The notes beneath the pieces were generated by a model, which was not told the DNA's origin, did no database searches, and saw nothing but the letters and a program-made list of their open reading frames with translations. Of a stretch of 64,000 nt of DNA, positions 1-12,389 are shown piece by piece. Each line of letters opens with the position of its first letter. Position 1 is the stretch's first letter. This stretch comes from Epiperipatus broadwayi. Taxonomy: Eukaryota; Onychophora; Udeonychophora; Euonychophora; Peripatidae. The stretch spans positions 2,416,001 to 2,480,000 of the forward strand of contig JAQFVV010006274.1 in NCBI GenBank assembly GCA_028023455.1, written 5' to 3'. Both the position numbers and the translations under genes were made by a program.

Positions 1-940
1 CAGTTTTAAAACATTTAATAATAAAAAGAAGGGGGTGGGATTAAAATTTGAGATGATGACGGTGTAAGAATTTGAGATTTTTAGTGAAACTAAAAATCAT
101 TGTCAAAAGGGTTTATAAAAGGAAAGTATTTATCATCTTAAAATAACTGGTTTCTTTAGTTATTGTATTCCGAATGTAAAACTACTTGAAGTTGATAAAT
201 TATATTTTTGTATGTGAAAACAGCTTACAATGTTAAGGATAAAATTTTCTTAATGTGTGTGCATGTATAATACGTTATGTATATAGTGAAAAAATAAAAG
301 TATCTAAATATTAAATTTTTAGATAGCCAAGTTTAACATTTTTGAAAATAAATGTAAAACTTGAAAGTATTTGTTTTAAAAATCTTTTTTATGCTTAAGG
401 GAAGAAATTATGTCAGTAAAAGTAGTTTGAGTAATAAATCAAAAATCATGACGTCATATCAACTATGGTGAAAATGTTCCTATATACATAGAACTTTTAG
501 CCTCGCTTGGTGATTGCAATAATTTAAATTAGTTTTTCTAGGTTATATTTTAAGAGTTGTTAATTCTCGCACATGTTTATTTAAGTTTAGCGGTTATAAA
601 AACTTGTGCTTTGATTGATCTTTATTAGTATAAATTTTATAAATATTGAAAGGAAAGTGTACTGCTTTATAGTAATTTTTTCTTTTTTTATTCGGTGATT
701 TTTTCTTTAAAACAAAAAACAAAACTTGAAGTCATCTACCTGTTCAGTTCAATTTTTTAACTACAAGCACTATCTAGGTTAAAGTTTACATTAAGCAATT
801 CTATATATTTGTATCACAAAAAAAAAAAGAAGAAATATTTACTTTTATTATAGTATTACCTCCCACTTTACCACTATTACAATTATTGATATTAATATTT
901 AAATATATGCATGCCATCCATACTAAACTTTATGTAATTA
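1..940. other. AT-rich DNA, no gene seen
   Basis: I see only AT-rich non-coding sequence with short poly-A and poly-T runs. All frames are closed by frequent stops and nothing resembles a known RNA or mobile-element motif. Confidence 0.6.
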
Positions 941-1476
941 TAAGGGACTTAAACTCGAACTTTCAAGCTCCCTAAATCTATCCAATTTATCTTATACAAA
1001 TGATACACATGACCATATATATATTTGAAAAGATAAATGATCTCCAACAGACGTATTTGGTGCTGAACCAGCACTCATCAGTTGGTCCAGATCACCATCT
1101 TCCACACATATATACAATCACGGCTCAGTTTATATTAAAATAGCAAATCTTTAAACTTTAATAAACAATCAAGGGTTTTGAATATTCCATCCTCGGATTT
1201 CAATGAAATGAATGGCTGAAGAGTTGGAGAATGGAGAAGATTGAAGCTTGTCCATTAAAGTTTAAAGATTTGCTATCTTAATATAAACTGAGCAGTTATT
1301 GTATATATGTGAGAGAGATGGTCATTTAGACCATCTGATGAGTGCTGGTTCAGCATGAAATACATATATTGGAGATCATTTAACTTATCCACATGTAGGT
1401 GGTCATGTGTATCAGTTGTATAAGATAGATTGGATAGATACAGGGAGCTAGAAAGTTCAAGTTCAAGTCCCTTATA
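941..1476. repeat. Foldback repeat, family 1, copy 1
   Basis: The two ends are long imperfect inverted arms (about 941-1163 and 1248-1476) around a loop of about 85 bp. The outer ends carry AAGGGACTTAAACTCGAAC on the left and its complement-like GTTCAAGTTCAAGTCCCTTA on the right; the inner ends pair at ATAGCAAATCTTTAAACTTT. The outer GTTCAAGTCC resembles a tRNA B box, so the arms may derive from a SINE-like unit (inference). A second copy lies at 19322-19916. No transposase is encoded, so if it is mobile it is non-autonomous. Confidence 0.75.
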
Positions 1477-4400
1477 TTATTCTATTTCTATCATTTTAAA
1501 AAGCAACTCATTGGAAACTATGCCCTAACCCTTTTTTCTAAATTCTTTTCCATCTGTAATAGAAATAAAATGAAATATTTTTTCTAAATATCTTTGTGTG
1601 GACGAATGTTAAGTATTCCCAGAAAAGCAGATTTGGTGATTTCGAAAAATCTCTTAGAATACGATATGATAATTAAGTAGTTACATATTTTTAATCATCA
1701 TTATTGATAATTGTCAATAAGTTTTAATAACCCAGTCAATATCTATATTAATTAATAAAGTAATAATACTAACATGTATGAATAATCTCATAGATTAATG
1801 TGCACATCCACATATATATATATACGACACACACACAATATATATATATATATATATATTGTAATGGGTGAGCTATTCTCCTTGTGTGATCATGCCCAAC
1901 CCATTGGATGACATATGTAATGGATGAGCTATTCTTCTTATGAGGTGTAGTTAACTATGGTTACCCATTGAATCTTCATGGAAGGGCATTACACATGCAT
2001 GATAAGGTAAGTCAGTCATTTGATGATTTATCTAAGTTTTAGGAAGTAGTCCCATGTTGATTAATGACTGAGTGGGGTAAGACTCATACTTACACAACTT
2101 CCCTTAATTCATCTCTCTTGATCCTCATTATGCCACAGAGTTCAAACTCAGGGAGAATGTACATGTACCATACTTCAAGACATGATTATTCAGTATCTCA
2201 TATGTACATTGGATATACATAAGTGTGATTAATTGGAAAATAGAAAAATCAAACAACAAATGACTAATTTGATTTAATATTAAATATTTAACAATTTGAT
2301 TTTGATGATGATGGCTATTTATAATTCTTTATAACAAAGTGGTGTATGTATTTAATGTTTAATGAATGTATGGGCATGATCATCCTTTGTTTGTATTCAT
2401 TAACCATTTATTAACCCATAATCGCTATGAAGGATGATCATTCCCCATTCCAATTTAACAAACTCAAATTTACATTGAAGACAATTTGAAATTATATCTT
2501 AACAATTAACTCTTTGATGACTAAAATTCCATGAAATCATTTGGTCATTAATTTATACTCTGCCTATCTATATTTTATGATCTGTTGAGAGTTGCTTATA
2601 AATTCTGAACCCTCTCCTATTCTGTCATTATATAGATCTATGATAGGACAGACCATAATCAAGGATTAGTCATACATTCCGAATAACAAATAATTAATAA
2701 TATAAGTTAATTAAACACAAACATTGAACATAAAAAATTATTGTAATTGTCAAAATGTGAGTGCTTAATATTAAATAAGAGTAAAGTCTCACCTTTCAAG
2801 TCAGTAGACTGATGTACCAATTGGAAAGCAAGTTGGGAGTCTGCCCTAAATTTTATTATTAAATGGAAAACAAAAAAATAGAATTGATAGCTCTCTTCCT
2901 TCTAGAGTAATTGGAGGTTGGATGGATCAACTCTGTTTCAAAAGAAAGAAATCAATTTAACAATAAAAATAAGAATAAAAAAAATAGAGAAATATAATTT
3001 GGGATGTTAATCAGCATAGTCTAGTCTTGTAATCCACATTTGTGAAATGTGTGAGTATCCTTGCTCTTAGAAAAGTTCCTTTGCATGAACTGAATGGTAG
3101 TCCATCAGATAGTTTTTGGGTCACCATTTGGGTCTTCATGTTAGTGACTCAGACTCTTTTATAAACAATCTTTCCTAGGCTGAGATCATTTCTTTGCTTA
3201 ATTGTAGCATGTTATAGATCTTTTATTATCATGGTCATCATGATGTTAATTTGATATGATAATCATATCTGGACTCATGCTTGTAAGATGAGCAGCTCCA
3301 TCCCCACAATGTTTTATTACCTCTTAGCCATGCATGGTTCATTATTTCTAGCTTGTAACTTGGGTTAAAGATATAAGCTTTATAAAATTAAAGTGGGTCC
3401 TTTTTTAATCAACTTTCTCAAATTGCAATAATAGTGGTTTATGTACTTCAATACTAAGGATAGTTAATCTGACAAATAAATTGATTTTAAGAATTTATTC
3501 AAGTAGCTTTTCTTGATGACATGATTTATTTGCCTTCCTTTTTTCTTAAAAAAATGAAAGTGTTCTATTTTGTCTTATGTTTTATTTTTAGATCATGAGT
3601 TTCAAGTTTGGCGTTGCTTTCATTGTTAACGTCACTTTGTTCTTTTTATAATTTAATGCTGGATTAATAATAATAAAAACAATTTAACATTATTGATTTC
3701 TTTTTTTTATTTTTAGAGATTTTTGTTTGCTTGTGTTAAAGGGTTTGGTATACATATAAACTAGTATTGTAAATAATATAATTTTAACTGACAATTTTAC
3801 ACAAACGTATTAACTTATAACAATAATATACTTTTGATTGTGTTGGTAGATTCAGTTTTTGTGATGTATGTGTGGGTAGTGGTCGGTTTAATATATTCTC
3901 ACAATATATTATAATGGACAGCAGGCATTTAATATTCTCAGTAGAGGGTGTCATTAGATTTCTAATCTAGAAAATTTATAATTTACTGATGAGGATACTA
4001 AATACATGTGCCTACCCAGCTATACTATTACTCATATATCTAAAATCACTTCTAGATTGCAGATAGCAGAGATTCTTGGCAAAAAAAAAACAATTGGTAG
4101 AGCAGTGGACAGTAAACAAAATGCTGAATAAATCTAACACTTAACAAAACAATCTTTATTAACAATTTAACAACATAAACATCACATGATCACCATGATA
4201 CTAGCACATAATTGTTATCAAACAAGGCAAAACTCTACTGTACGGAGAGTTTTGCCTTAGAGTTTTGCCTTGTTTAATTTAACAACATGTGATACAATTC
4301 AGTGGTAAGATTTAAATACCAGAGTTAACCCTTCATTTTATTGTACAACCAGTTCAATTTATCTTATATATACACAAACATGTATATATCTAACTTATAT

Positions 4401-5469
4401 CAGAACTATAGCAGTGTAATTTCTCATAACAAAATTTATCATATATGTATTGTAAGCATCTACCCATATTATTATTGCATAATTCATGCACGTATACAAT
4501 CTCTCCTGCAGCTTCGAGTAAGTATATTTATTACTGTACTTAATATAGAAGTAACACGAGTCCCTTCATTATTATGCATTTATTGAACACATATATAGAG
4601 AAAAGGTCAATTTACCTTAATTACGATCAAATGTCCACGTGGTCAAAGCTAACAGTCCACACATTTATAATTCTAAAGAAATACTGGCCTTATTGATATT
4701 TGTTGATTCTAAGGATGGTAAATCACCATCAATGTGATACGCCAATTCGTTTATCATAGAGGTGGAGTAGATGATTTCACTCATTTAAGAGATCCAAGCT
4801 GCATGTGCTTCGTTGCCATTACACTGGATAATTTTTAAACAGCGAAATTTCATAAATCCAATTCAGGTGAGTCCTACGATAACAATCCACTGGGCCGGTC
4901 ATAGAAACCCACACTATTTAATTACCTTAACATTTTGATGGAAATATTAATAAAACTTCTTAATCAATTACACATTAATCAATCCAAAATCCGTGCCACG
5001 TCTTTCCTCCTTCCTTTTAATCACCACTATATAATTTTGCAAAAAAAAAATAGTTCTTTTCTTTTACACTCTTTAACCTCACATTTTTCCTTGTATATTC
5101 GTACGCCGCTGACCAGATCTTCTATTGTTTCAGAATACCAACTCTACCAGTTCTCAGACTTCTTGCCGACAGAGTCATTAACTCAAACTGCCTGCAGCAA
5201 CTAATTCATTCTATTTCTGTAGCTTTATATGCCCAATGGATTCATCAAGAAACACGTATTACCACTAATATTATTAAATGTAGAACTTAGAACACTAACG
5301 AACAACAAATAATCGATAACAAATTTATACAACTCCATATATAATTGCCTCTCATCAATCCCACATATAAACATTAATACATACACACACTTTATAATAA
5401 CACACATACAACTATATCTATATAAGCATACAGTCCATCCTTTAACAGACATATTACCTTCACACTCTT
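1477..5469. other. Gene-free stretch with minor repeats
   Basis: It includes an (AT)n/(AC)n tract at about 1813-1860. Next to it is a short direct repeat: TGTAATGGGTGAGCTATTC at 1859 is repeated with one change at about 1916. There is also a compact hairpin at 4219-4276. Short open frames at 4341, 4935 and 5225 (-) have low-complexity, AT-driven composition and no recognisable motif. I see no supported gene. Confidence 0.5.
4219..4276. repeat. Short hairpin with repeated stem
   Basis: AAACAAGGCAAAACTCT on the left is matched by its exact complement AGAGTTTTGCCTTGTTT on the right. An extra copy of GAGAGTTTTGCCTT lies between them, so the stem can pair in two registers. It may be a tiny foldback element or a remnant of a larger inverted repeat. 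Confidence 0.6.
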
Positions 5470-5591
5470 TGTAACAGGGTTCGAATGACTATTTATATAT
5501 ATCTTTTCACATATACACAGTCACTCAATATCAACACTCTCAATTAACACTATATTGCATTATTTCTTGTATTCGAACCCCGTCTGTTACA
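5470..5591. mobile_element. 122-bp TIR element, tRNA-like B boxes
   Basis: It begins TGTAACAG and ends with the exact complement CTGTTACA. Just inside each end, facing each other, are GGGTTCGAAT (left) and ATTCGAACCCC (right). The GGTTCGAAT core matches the consensus tRNA B box / T-arm. The interior is AT-rich and non-coding. It could be a miniature inverted-repeat element or an inverted pair of tRNA 3' ends. No clear target-site duplication is visible. Confidence 0.55.
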
Positions 5592-5849
5592 GTATATATA
5601 CACATAATGCTGAAGCATCTTTAACTAAACATTTAAATAGTTTAAATCAAATGCTGAAAAAAAAAACATTGTTTAAAAATATATAACAGATTTAAAATAA
5701 TATAAAACCTTTATTTGAGGATTTAAATTTTCAGATCAATTATTTAACCGATTTGGTAACAACTCAAGTCATTTTCTAATCTGATAATTATAACCCAAAT
5801 TTATATGCATCAGCAATTATTAATATCAATCATTTAAAACTAGTTAATT

Positions 5850-6240
5850 AATAATGTCTTAGCATTATATATATATGTAATCTTATAATTGAATATTTAT
5901 AAATACAGTAATTAGATATATGTAAAGTATAACTTGAAAAATTTTATCCACTTAGGAGCGCTTTCGACTATCCTCTTAGTCTTTGTCAACTAACATTATC
6001 TTAACATTTTTTTCAACTGTGCATCTTGATTCCCTATTTATCTTTAGAATTATTTATTCATTTGTTTAATGTAGGAGGTGAGTAAATGCAATATACCTTT
6101 ATATATTTTCATTATAAAATTTTCTTGATCATTCAAAATATATTGTATTGATATCCATATTTTTTATTAGCAGGAGAATCAATATTATTATTACCATTTT
6201 TATTCTTATATCTTGTACTTTTTTATTTTTATATTTGTTA
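5850..6240 (-). mobile_element. PLE relic, left arm of pair 1
   Basis: Read on the minus strand, this matches the plus-strand PLE copy at 6430-7110. The shared pieces include GATATCAATAC next to TTGAATGATCAAG, and CTCCTACATTAAACAAA. The tail segment around TTAGTTGACAAAGACT, ending near CTCCTAAGTG, is also shared. It lacks the block equal to about 6660-6935, which holds the GIY-YIG core, so it is a deletion derivative. Its 3' tail faces outward (leftward) and its truncated head faces the partner copy. Confidence 0.6.
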
Positions 6241-6429
6241 TTAAAATTAAATTTTTTAATAACATTACATTTTATGTACCAATATCCCATAAAATGGCAG
6301 GTTTAAAATCCTTCTTATGTAGAAATAATAGTCTTTGTAAATATTCATGAATAAAGCTAAAAATATTGAAATGTATTCAAGTAAATTGTTAAATGTTGGC
6401 TACAGTTATAATCATATATATAATATTAT

Positions 6430-7110
6430 TAAAAATTTAATATGAAATATAAAAATAAAAATATTAATAATAATATTGATTCTCCTGTTTATAAAAAAAT
6501 ATGGATATCAATACCATATATTTTGAATGATCAAGTAAATTTTATAAGAAAAATTTATAAAGGTATATGCGACATTGCATTTTATGCATCTCCTACATTA
6601 AACAAATTAATAAATAACTCTAAAGATAAAACCTCATTTATAAATAAAAAGTGCATCATTTATAAATGGATATGTAGGGGTGGTAGCATATATATAGGGA
6701 AATTGTGATGCACATTGGAAAAAAGAACTAAAGAGCACTTGCTATTATTAAAAAGGGTTCAGAAAATGAAACAAAATTGCAAAGTAAATAATAATATTTC
6801 AGCATCTGTTTTTTAGTTTTTATGACCATAATAAGTCATGTATTTATGGTTTTAACTTCAATTATAATAATGTAAAAATATTACAAATTGAAAAAAATAA
6901 CAACAAAACAAGACTTAATTAACAGACAGGCAGCAAATGTTAAGATCACAGAATTGTGGGAAGGTTGGCCTTTCAAAGTGTTAGTTGAGAAAGACTACAA
7001 AGATAAGCTCCTAAGTGAATAAAAATTTTAAAAGTTATACTTTATATATATCTAATTAGTGTATTTATAAATATTCAATTATAAGATTAGACATCGAATT
7101 ATAATATTAT
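6430..7110 (+). pseudogene. PLE relic with GIY-YIG domain, right arm of pair 1
   Basis: An 88-codon frame at 6442-6708, followed in frame by further similarity past its stop, has the order of the Penelope-like C-terminus. It contains an IPYIL-type block, then TLNKLINNSKDKT, then a decayed endonuclease core with IIYKWICRGGSIYIGK and, after the stop, LEKRTKEH. In Penelope-like elements the GIY-YIG endonuclease follows the reverse transcriptase and nicks the target. No reverse transcriptase is seen upstream, so the copy is 5'-truncated. Stops and the missing upstream domain make it a pseudogene. It faces away from the left arm at 5850-6240. Confidence 0.75.
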
Positions 7111-7291
7111 TACACACATATATAGCATACATGTAAATATAACTTTCTACTTTCAGAAAATTAAATTTTAATTAATTTTTATTTTCTTAATAATTGTAAA
7201 ACATATGCTATACTTTAAAAAAAAGATAAAATAAACTTTATTTAAAATAAATGTTATAAACTCACATGTTTATGTTGTTTTTGTGGTATTA

Positions 7292-7398
<107 letters not shown>

Positions 7399-7479
7399 AG
7401 TTATCACTTTTATTTCTTATACATTTATCAAATATTATTCTAACTGTGCATTTTTATAAAACTTTAAATGCACCATTTA

Positions 7480-7845
7480 AAAAATTTCTTGCAATATCTT
7501 TGAAGTAAAACGTTATATGTACATCATCAGTCAGTTATTTTCGACCATTATTGATTAATGCAAAATGAAAATTTCTCCAAGTTTAATTAATCCTGTATCT
7601 CTTACCAATAGTCTCTGTTCTCTACAACGCAGCAGAAAGTTTCATTATTTATTCATCCATCTCACATGTGGATTTTTTGTAGAACTTTTACAATCTCTTG
7701 GGATCCAGTTTAAGATTTCAACTTCCCTCTATTATCATATCTTCTGAATAGATGTCCAGTTCCAGTTCCATTTCGGTTTCTTGACTCTTTCAATAATATT
7801 AATGATAACTGTTTGTTCTCTCAAATATTTCATTTTTGATCTCTT
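7480..7845 (-). pseudogene. Possible integrase H2C2 zinc-finger remnant
   Basis: On the minus strand a stop-broken frame reads EIVKVLQKIHM, then a spaced INNETFCCVVENRDYW, then CINQ. The spacing resembles the H-x3-H...C-x2-C zinc-binding domain that precedes retroviral-type integrases (pattern iH..GH.....T...i..rYyW....C..C). Key second histidine and first cysteine positions are lost. Neither the catalytic core nor the reverse transcriptase was recognised nearby. Chance resemblance is possible in such AT-rich DNA. Confidence 0.28.
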
Positions 7846-10347
7846 AAGTATTCAAGTCCAGACTTATAAGTAAAAATTAATAAAATGCATATTTCTTTTT
7901 CAAACATGAAAAACATTAAAAAGATAAGTTTTTTTTCTGCTAAAAGCATTTGGAGTTTAATTCTATAATTAATTTCATCCATTTGTATTAATAATCTGAC
8001 CAAGATATTTGTAATTAGTAACTTTTCTAATTCGTGATTATCAATCTTTATTTTCTTTTTCTGACAAAATCCATCTTTAGACTTTTCAGTATTTTCCAAT
8101 TCTAATTATATATATCATTATTACATTTTTTTCCCTTACTATTTTACAAAATTAGATATCCAATTTATTTAAATGAATCATTTTTAAAAATAATATTCAT
8201 TCTTTTTTTTTTATACATTATCTCTTCATAATAAAAACTTAATTGGTAAACTGCTGCTTTTTGTACCAGCTATCTTTCTTGCATTTGTTAACACTATATT
8301 GATTTTACTCAAGTTTGAACCATTTTTAAAGTCGGTTAATATTTTTGAATGATTTGCAAGTTCTAGTTCAAATTCACTGGAGTGATTCTAAAAGTTAGAC
8401 ATGTCAACTGTTAATACTATTTTTGTTAGTCTCTCCAGTTTTGCATTGATATGTATCTTATATCTTACTCATTAATCAATTAACATTTCCTATGCCAAAT
8501 CTATTAAGAACATTAGAATCTTGAAATATATATATATATTGTTAGTCAAATATTCAATTCTGCTGGACTTGGATAAGTTTAGAATTTTTCAAGCATTTTT
8601 TATTTATTTGTTCATTCCTAAATAGATTCATATATTCCTAATTTAAATGTTATAAGACATCGTAATTATCTCTTGAGTAAACTTGGCGTTTAACTTTAGA
8701 GGCACCTGAATGAGCTTGGTAGTATGAGTTAGTTGTGGGTCCTGTTTTTTTACATTGATATAAATAACTGTCTATTTATACACCAATTTGTGATTTGATT
8801 ACCATTTTATTATATAATATATATAGGATTAACGGTATAATGTTTCAGAAAAATAATAATGCATAAATATAATACCATATATAGTCACTGCGACGATATA
8901 AAAATAATTTTTTCGAGTTAATGGCAATGTTTATTTTACTGTATACTTATTTAATAGATTCCCGATTAATCCAGAAGAATTATTACGAATTCAATAAATT
9001 TTTTGCCCTGAAAATCTTTGATTTTTTTAAAAATTCCAATTGTAAATTGCTACTCAGGATAGCAGATAAGGTTGCTGATTATAGCTTTTATTTATTGATT
9101 GATTGGTATATTGGAAAATCGTAGAATTCCAGAGATTTGTTATAAGTACAAGAAGAGACGAGAATAAAGTAAAAAAAAAAACAACAAACCCTTCTATTGA
9201 AGAAATTGAAAATAAAAATTAAATAAATTTTAAAAAAAATTATGGCCGGAAAAATAATTATAATAAAAATTGTTTTCCCCAAAACAAATTGGGCCTCAGA
9301 ATATATATATATTAACCATATGAAAATATTTCGATTATTTTTTTTTTTGTAGTTAAAGATAAATCAAGAAAAATTATAATCCAATAAAAATAAATCTAAT
9401 AAAATATAGATTTAAAAAATAACAATAATATTAGAACAGGTATTTTTACTTTGTAACGAGTAGTTTTATTATAAATCCTGTGTGACTTAATACCAAGATA
9501 AAATGTCAGACTTTCGAGTTTAAGGTTCTCGGATCAATTCCAATTCTGGCAATTCTATCTCAAACTCCCTAAGACACCCCCCCCTCCAATCAATAAAACA
9601 ATTCTATTATTTTCATGGTAAGGAATAAAATAATATTAATTGTTATATATATATTATTTAAATCAACAATTAATTCGATTATATATACAAAATTACATGA
9701 ATTGAGTTTTGCTTTTTGTGCACAAATAATACTTGTGTTTAACAAAGAATAGTCGTATTAAAACTCAAATATATTCAAAATACTGTGATGAATAAAAAAA
9801 AAAAAACAATGCAAAGATTAATTAACATTAATTGTTGATAAACATGAACATTTTCTATGACTATTAAGAATAAAAGACATAATTTATCTTAGTTAAAATA
9901 AATTAAAAAAAATCCCAGACTCACTGCGAGCTTTTCTCTAAACGGTAAGATATTTAAATTAACACGGAAATGTTTATTAACGAAATTCTAAGTTAGTATG
10001 GCAAGGCCTACAATGTAGAACTTTTGAAATTTTAATTAGAAGTGAATTAATTTTGTAGTTTATTTCTTTAAGTAATAATTAAATTTTACAGATTCTTCTT
10101 GGTTTTAATGCAAGTTAATATAAGTTTAAAAGACAGAAGTATAAAATAAATATAAAGTAAGCTAAATTCAATTTTAAACTTTTCAAATGATTAAAATGTA
10201 ATTTATATTAAAGTATATTACAAAATAATAACAACAACAACAATAATAATGATAGTGATGATGATAATAATGGGAAAAACATTTTTAAAATCTTTTTTTT
10301 TAAAAAAACAAAACAAACCACAAAACAATTACTACTATTACTCTATA
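7846..10347. other. Gene-free AT-rich stretch
   Basis: Short frames at 7830-8099 (-), 8921-9124 (+) and 9088-9282 (-) have Lys/Asn/Ile/Phe-rich, AT-driven composition and no motif that I recognise. A short C tract lies near 9577. No RNA gene or clear repeat pair was found. Confidence 0.5.
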
Positions 10348-10652
10348 ATGTTTGCATGAAGGTTTATGATAATGGCAGTTTAATCACACTTATATATTGG
10401 ACAATATTATCTAGCATTGAGTATTTAATGCCTTTAAAAAAAAAGTTTTAAAATTTATTTAAATTTTCTAACTACATTCAACACAGATTAGTATTTATGC
10501 AATGTATAGAATAATATTATTTTCCTCACTTCTTCGGCTGTTGCTGGCCTGACCAACAACAGAACTAGCTTAGGAATTGAATCTGGATCTTTAGATTTAT
10601 GAATGTTGAATTTTAAGATAATGCTTTAAACAACTAAGCAAAGGCAACAATC
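10348..10652 (-). mobile_element. SINE-B, degraded copy
   Basis: On the minus strand it starts with a tRNA-like head. An A-box-like TTGCTTAGTTGTTTAAAGC is followed, about 45 bp later, by a B-box-like GATCCAGATTCAATTCC. Next comes a conserved tail with GAGGAAAATAATATTA, then a body containing GAAAATTTAAATAAA, ending near CATAAACCTTCATGC. The same order of segments occurs at 13599-13885 (+). SINEs are non-autonomous and transcribed by RNA polymerase III from these internal boxes. This copy is diverged. Confidence 0.6.
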
Positions 10653-11259
10653 TGTAGAAATTTCATAGGACTTATCTATGAAATTTCTCTCATTTCTTCA
10701 CTTTTTTCAAAGAGCAAAGTTAATTAGTGGTTCCAGACATTATGTACAATCACACTTGGTTTACTTATGATGAAATTTTCTATTGTGATGTAAGCAATTT
10801 CTTTGAATTTTCTTTTTTTGCAATTTTTTTTCTCTGTCCAATATTTTTGTATTTTTCAGTCAAACATATGTTATTGATATTAGTCAAGTCTATTTTCACT
10901 TTTCTAATCATTTTTCTGGGCTCTTTCAATTGCTTTTCAATGGGTGGCTAGTATCACTAATATATATCCTTCCCACAATTGCATGGCATTTCATAGATAC
11001 AGTTTTTCAATATTTTAAGTTTAGACTTTGTAGGTGTTATAATTCTTTATAGTATGGTATGACTCTAGAAAGCTGTTCTGATGTTATATTGATTGCAGAT
11101 TTTCCTTAGTTTGTCTTCTATTCTGGGTATTTATGAATACATTACAGTAACAATAATTGTTTTTTCTTTCATTGGTTCTTTTTATTATCTATTTAAGGCT
11201 TTCTTAATGACAGCTGTAATTAAAAAAATGTAACAAACTTTTCTTTCACTATTGTAAAA
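10653..11259. other. Gene-free stretch
   Basis: A 74-codon frame at 10727-10951 is Phe/Ile-rich and hydrophobic but carries no recognised motif and no splice context that I can support. Nothing else is visible. Confidence 0.45.
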
Positions 11260-11419
11260 TATCTGTGCTTAAGCACTGTCCTAGGAAAAGCTAGGTAATA
11301 AATAAGTCTTTATTGAAGCTTAGCACTTTTGAGGGTGAATTATGTCCTCATATTCATAGCTTCAATAAAGATTTATTCATTATTAGCTCTTCTTAGGACA
11401 GTGCTTAAGGACAGATACT
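11260..11419. repeat. Palindrome related to PLE tails
   Basis: Arms of about 55 bp begin TATCTGTGCTTAAGCACTGTCC and end with the complementary GGACAGTGCTTAAGGACAGATA, with paired CTTTATTGAAGCT and AGCTTCAATAAAG inside. The loop (GCACTTTTGAGGG... CATATTCATAGCTT) resembles the 3'-tail motif of the PLE copies at 20147 and 49345. It may be a very short inverted PLE-tail pair. Confidence 0.6.
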
Positions 11420-11633
11420 TATAAATTAATGACAACTGATAAAAAATCTTTTGTTCTATGTAGATCTTTTCTTTTTCCAAATCATTGGTATCAGAAGAAA
11501 TTTCTTTTGATCTTTTCCATAATCATAGTATAATTCCATATTTTGTGTTTCTGGTGTGATTGAATGTATGTACAAATTATTTTTCTACATGTTTGAATTT
11601 TCTGTAAACTGTAGTTTTAATTTTACTATGAAG

Positions 11634-11750
11634 GATACTTTTTTTCCAATATGTCAAAGCATCAGCCGGGAAGTGAACCCATGACAACTATCTGCAAGCA
11701 ACTGCTTGCTTGCAAGGCAGCTGCACTGACCTCTCGGCTACCAATGCTTG
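11634..11750 (-). mobile_element. SINE-A, tRNA-derived, copy 1
   Basis: On the minus strand, AGCATTG and TGATGCT pair as an acceptor-like stem around about 91 nt. The copy contains TAGCCGAGAGGTCAGTGCAG (A-box-like, with the GCCGAGAGGT of class II tRNAs). A long variable-arm-like segment and TGGGTTCACTTCCC (B box) follow. The tail is TATTGG plus poly-A. Class II tRNA (Leu or Ser type) ancestry is inferred; the anticodon cannot be assigned. It sits exactly where the minus-strand PLE copy stops. Confidence 0.75.
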
Positions 11751-12345
11751 ACATGAGGGAGACTTGTCACAAGAATATCTAAGAATATCAATTTTTCTTT
11801 TTGTTCTGCTTCTATTGTAAATTTAATTAAAGGGGATATGTTGGTAATCATTGTTCAGAATAGCTGTAATAGTACTTCTTCAGGTAACCATAAAACAAAT
11901 ATATTATGATCATAGCAAACCCAAATGTTAGGTATATATAGAATAGTATTTATGGTTATGGTTTTAAGTTCTCCCATATGAATATTGCTAATAAGAAATG
12001 ACAATGGTGAGTTCATAACTGTTTCTTGATTTTGTTAGGAAAATTCCATAATTGTATTGAAATTATGTTGTAGATAAGCAGAATATTAATAGTTGCATTA
12101 TACTATCAATTGGAATAATTATTCTGGTTTGTGAGCTATTTTCACCATTTAATCTTTTCTTTACAATAGACACTGCTTTACCAGATGATACATTTATGAA
12201 TAAACTTTTCATATCCATAAGATCCATAAAATCATTAATATCTATTGTTAGTTATAGGAATTCACTTGGTCAAAACTTGTCAAGAATTTCTTCTCAAAGT
12301 TCTTCATCTTTTGGCATGCAAAACATAGTCCTTTATCAGGGATTC
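11751..12345 (-). pseudogene. PLE reverse-transcriptase relic, left arm of pair 2
   Basis: On the minus strand a broken frame shows Penelope-like reverse transcriptase blocks. These are DMKSLFINV (family: D-x-K/S-S-L-F-x-N-V), SIVKKRLNGENSS, a CLSTT-F motif and a decayed YxDD block. A final block, ILRYS-type DILVTSLPH, lies directly before SINE-A. The same blocks recur in the plus-strand partner at 12390-13560, so the two form an inverted pair with heads together. Stops and frameshifts are frequent and no activity is expected. Confidence 0.65.
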
Positions 12346-12389
12346 TAATATTTTGTAGAATTAATGAAGAACATGAAAATTTAAAAAAT

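Noticed and set aside
11658-11748. Functional tRNA gene
   Set aside because: Although acceptor-like ends pair, the anticodon arm is not well formed, an A-rich SINE tail follows, and related copies occur elsewhere.
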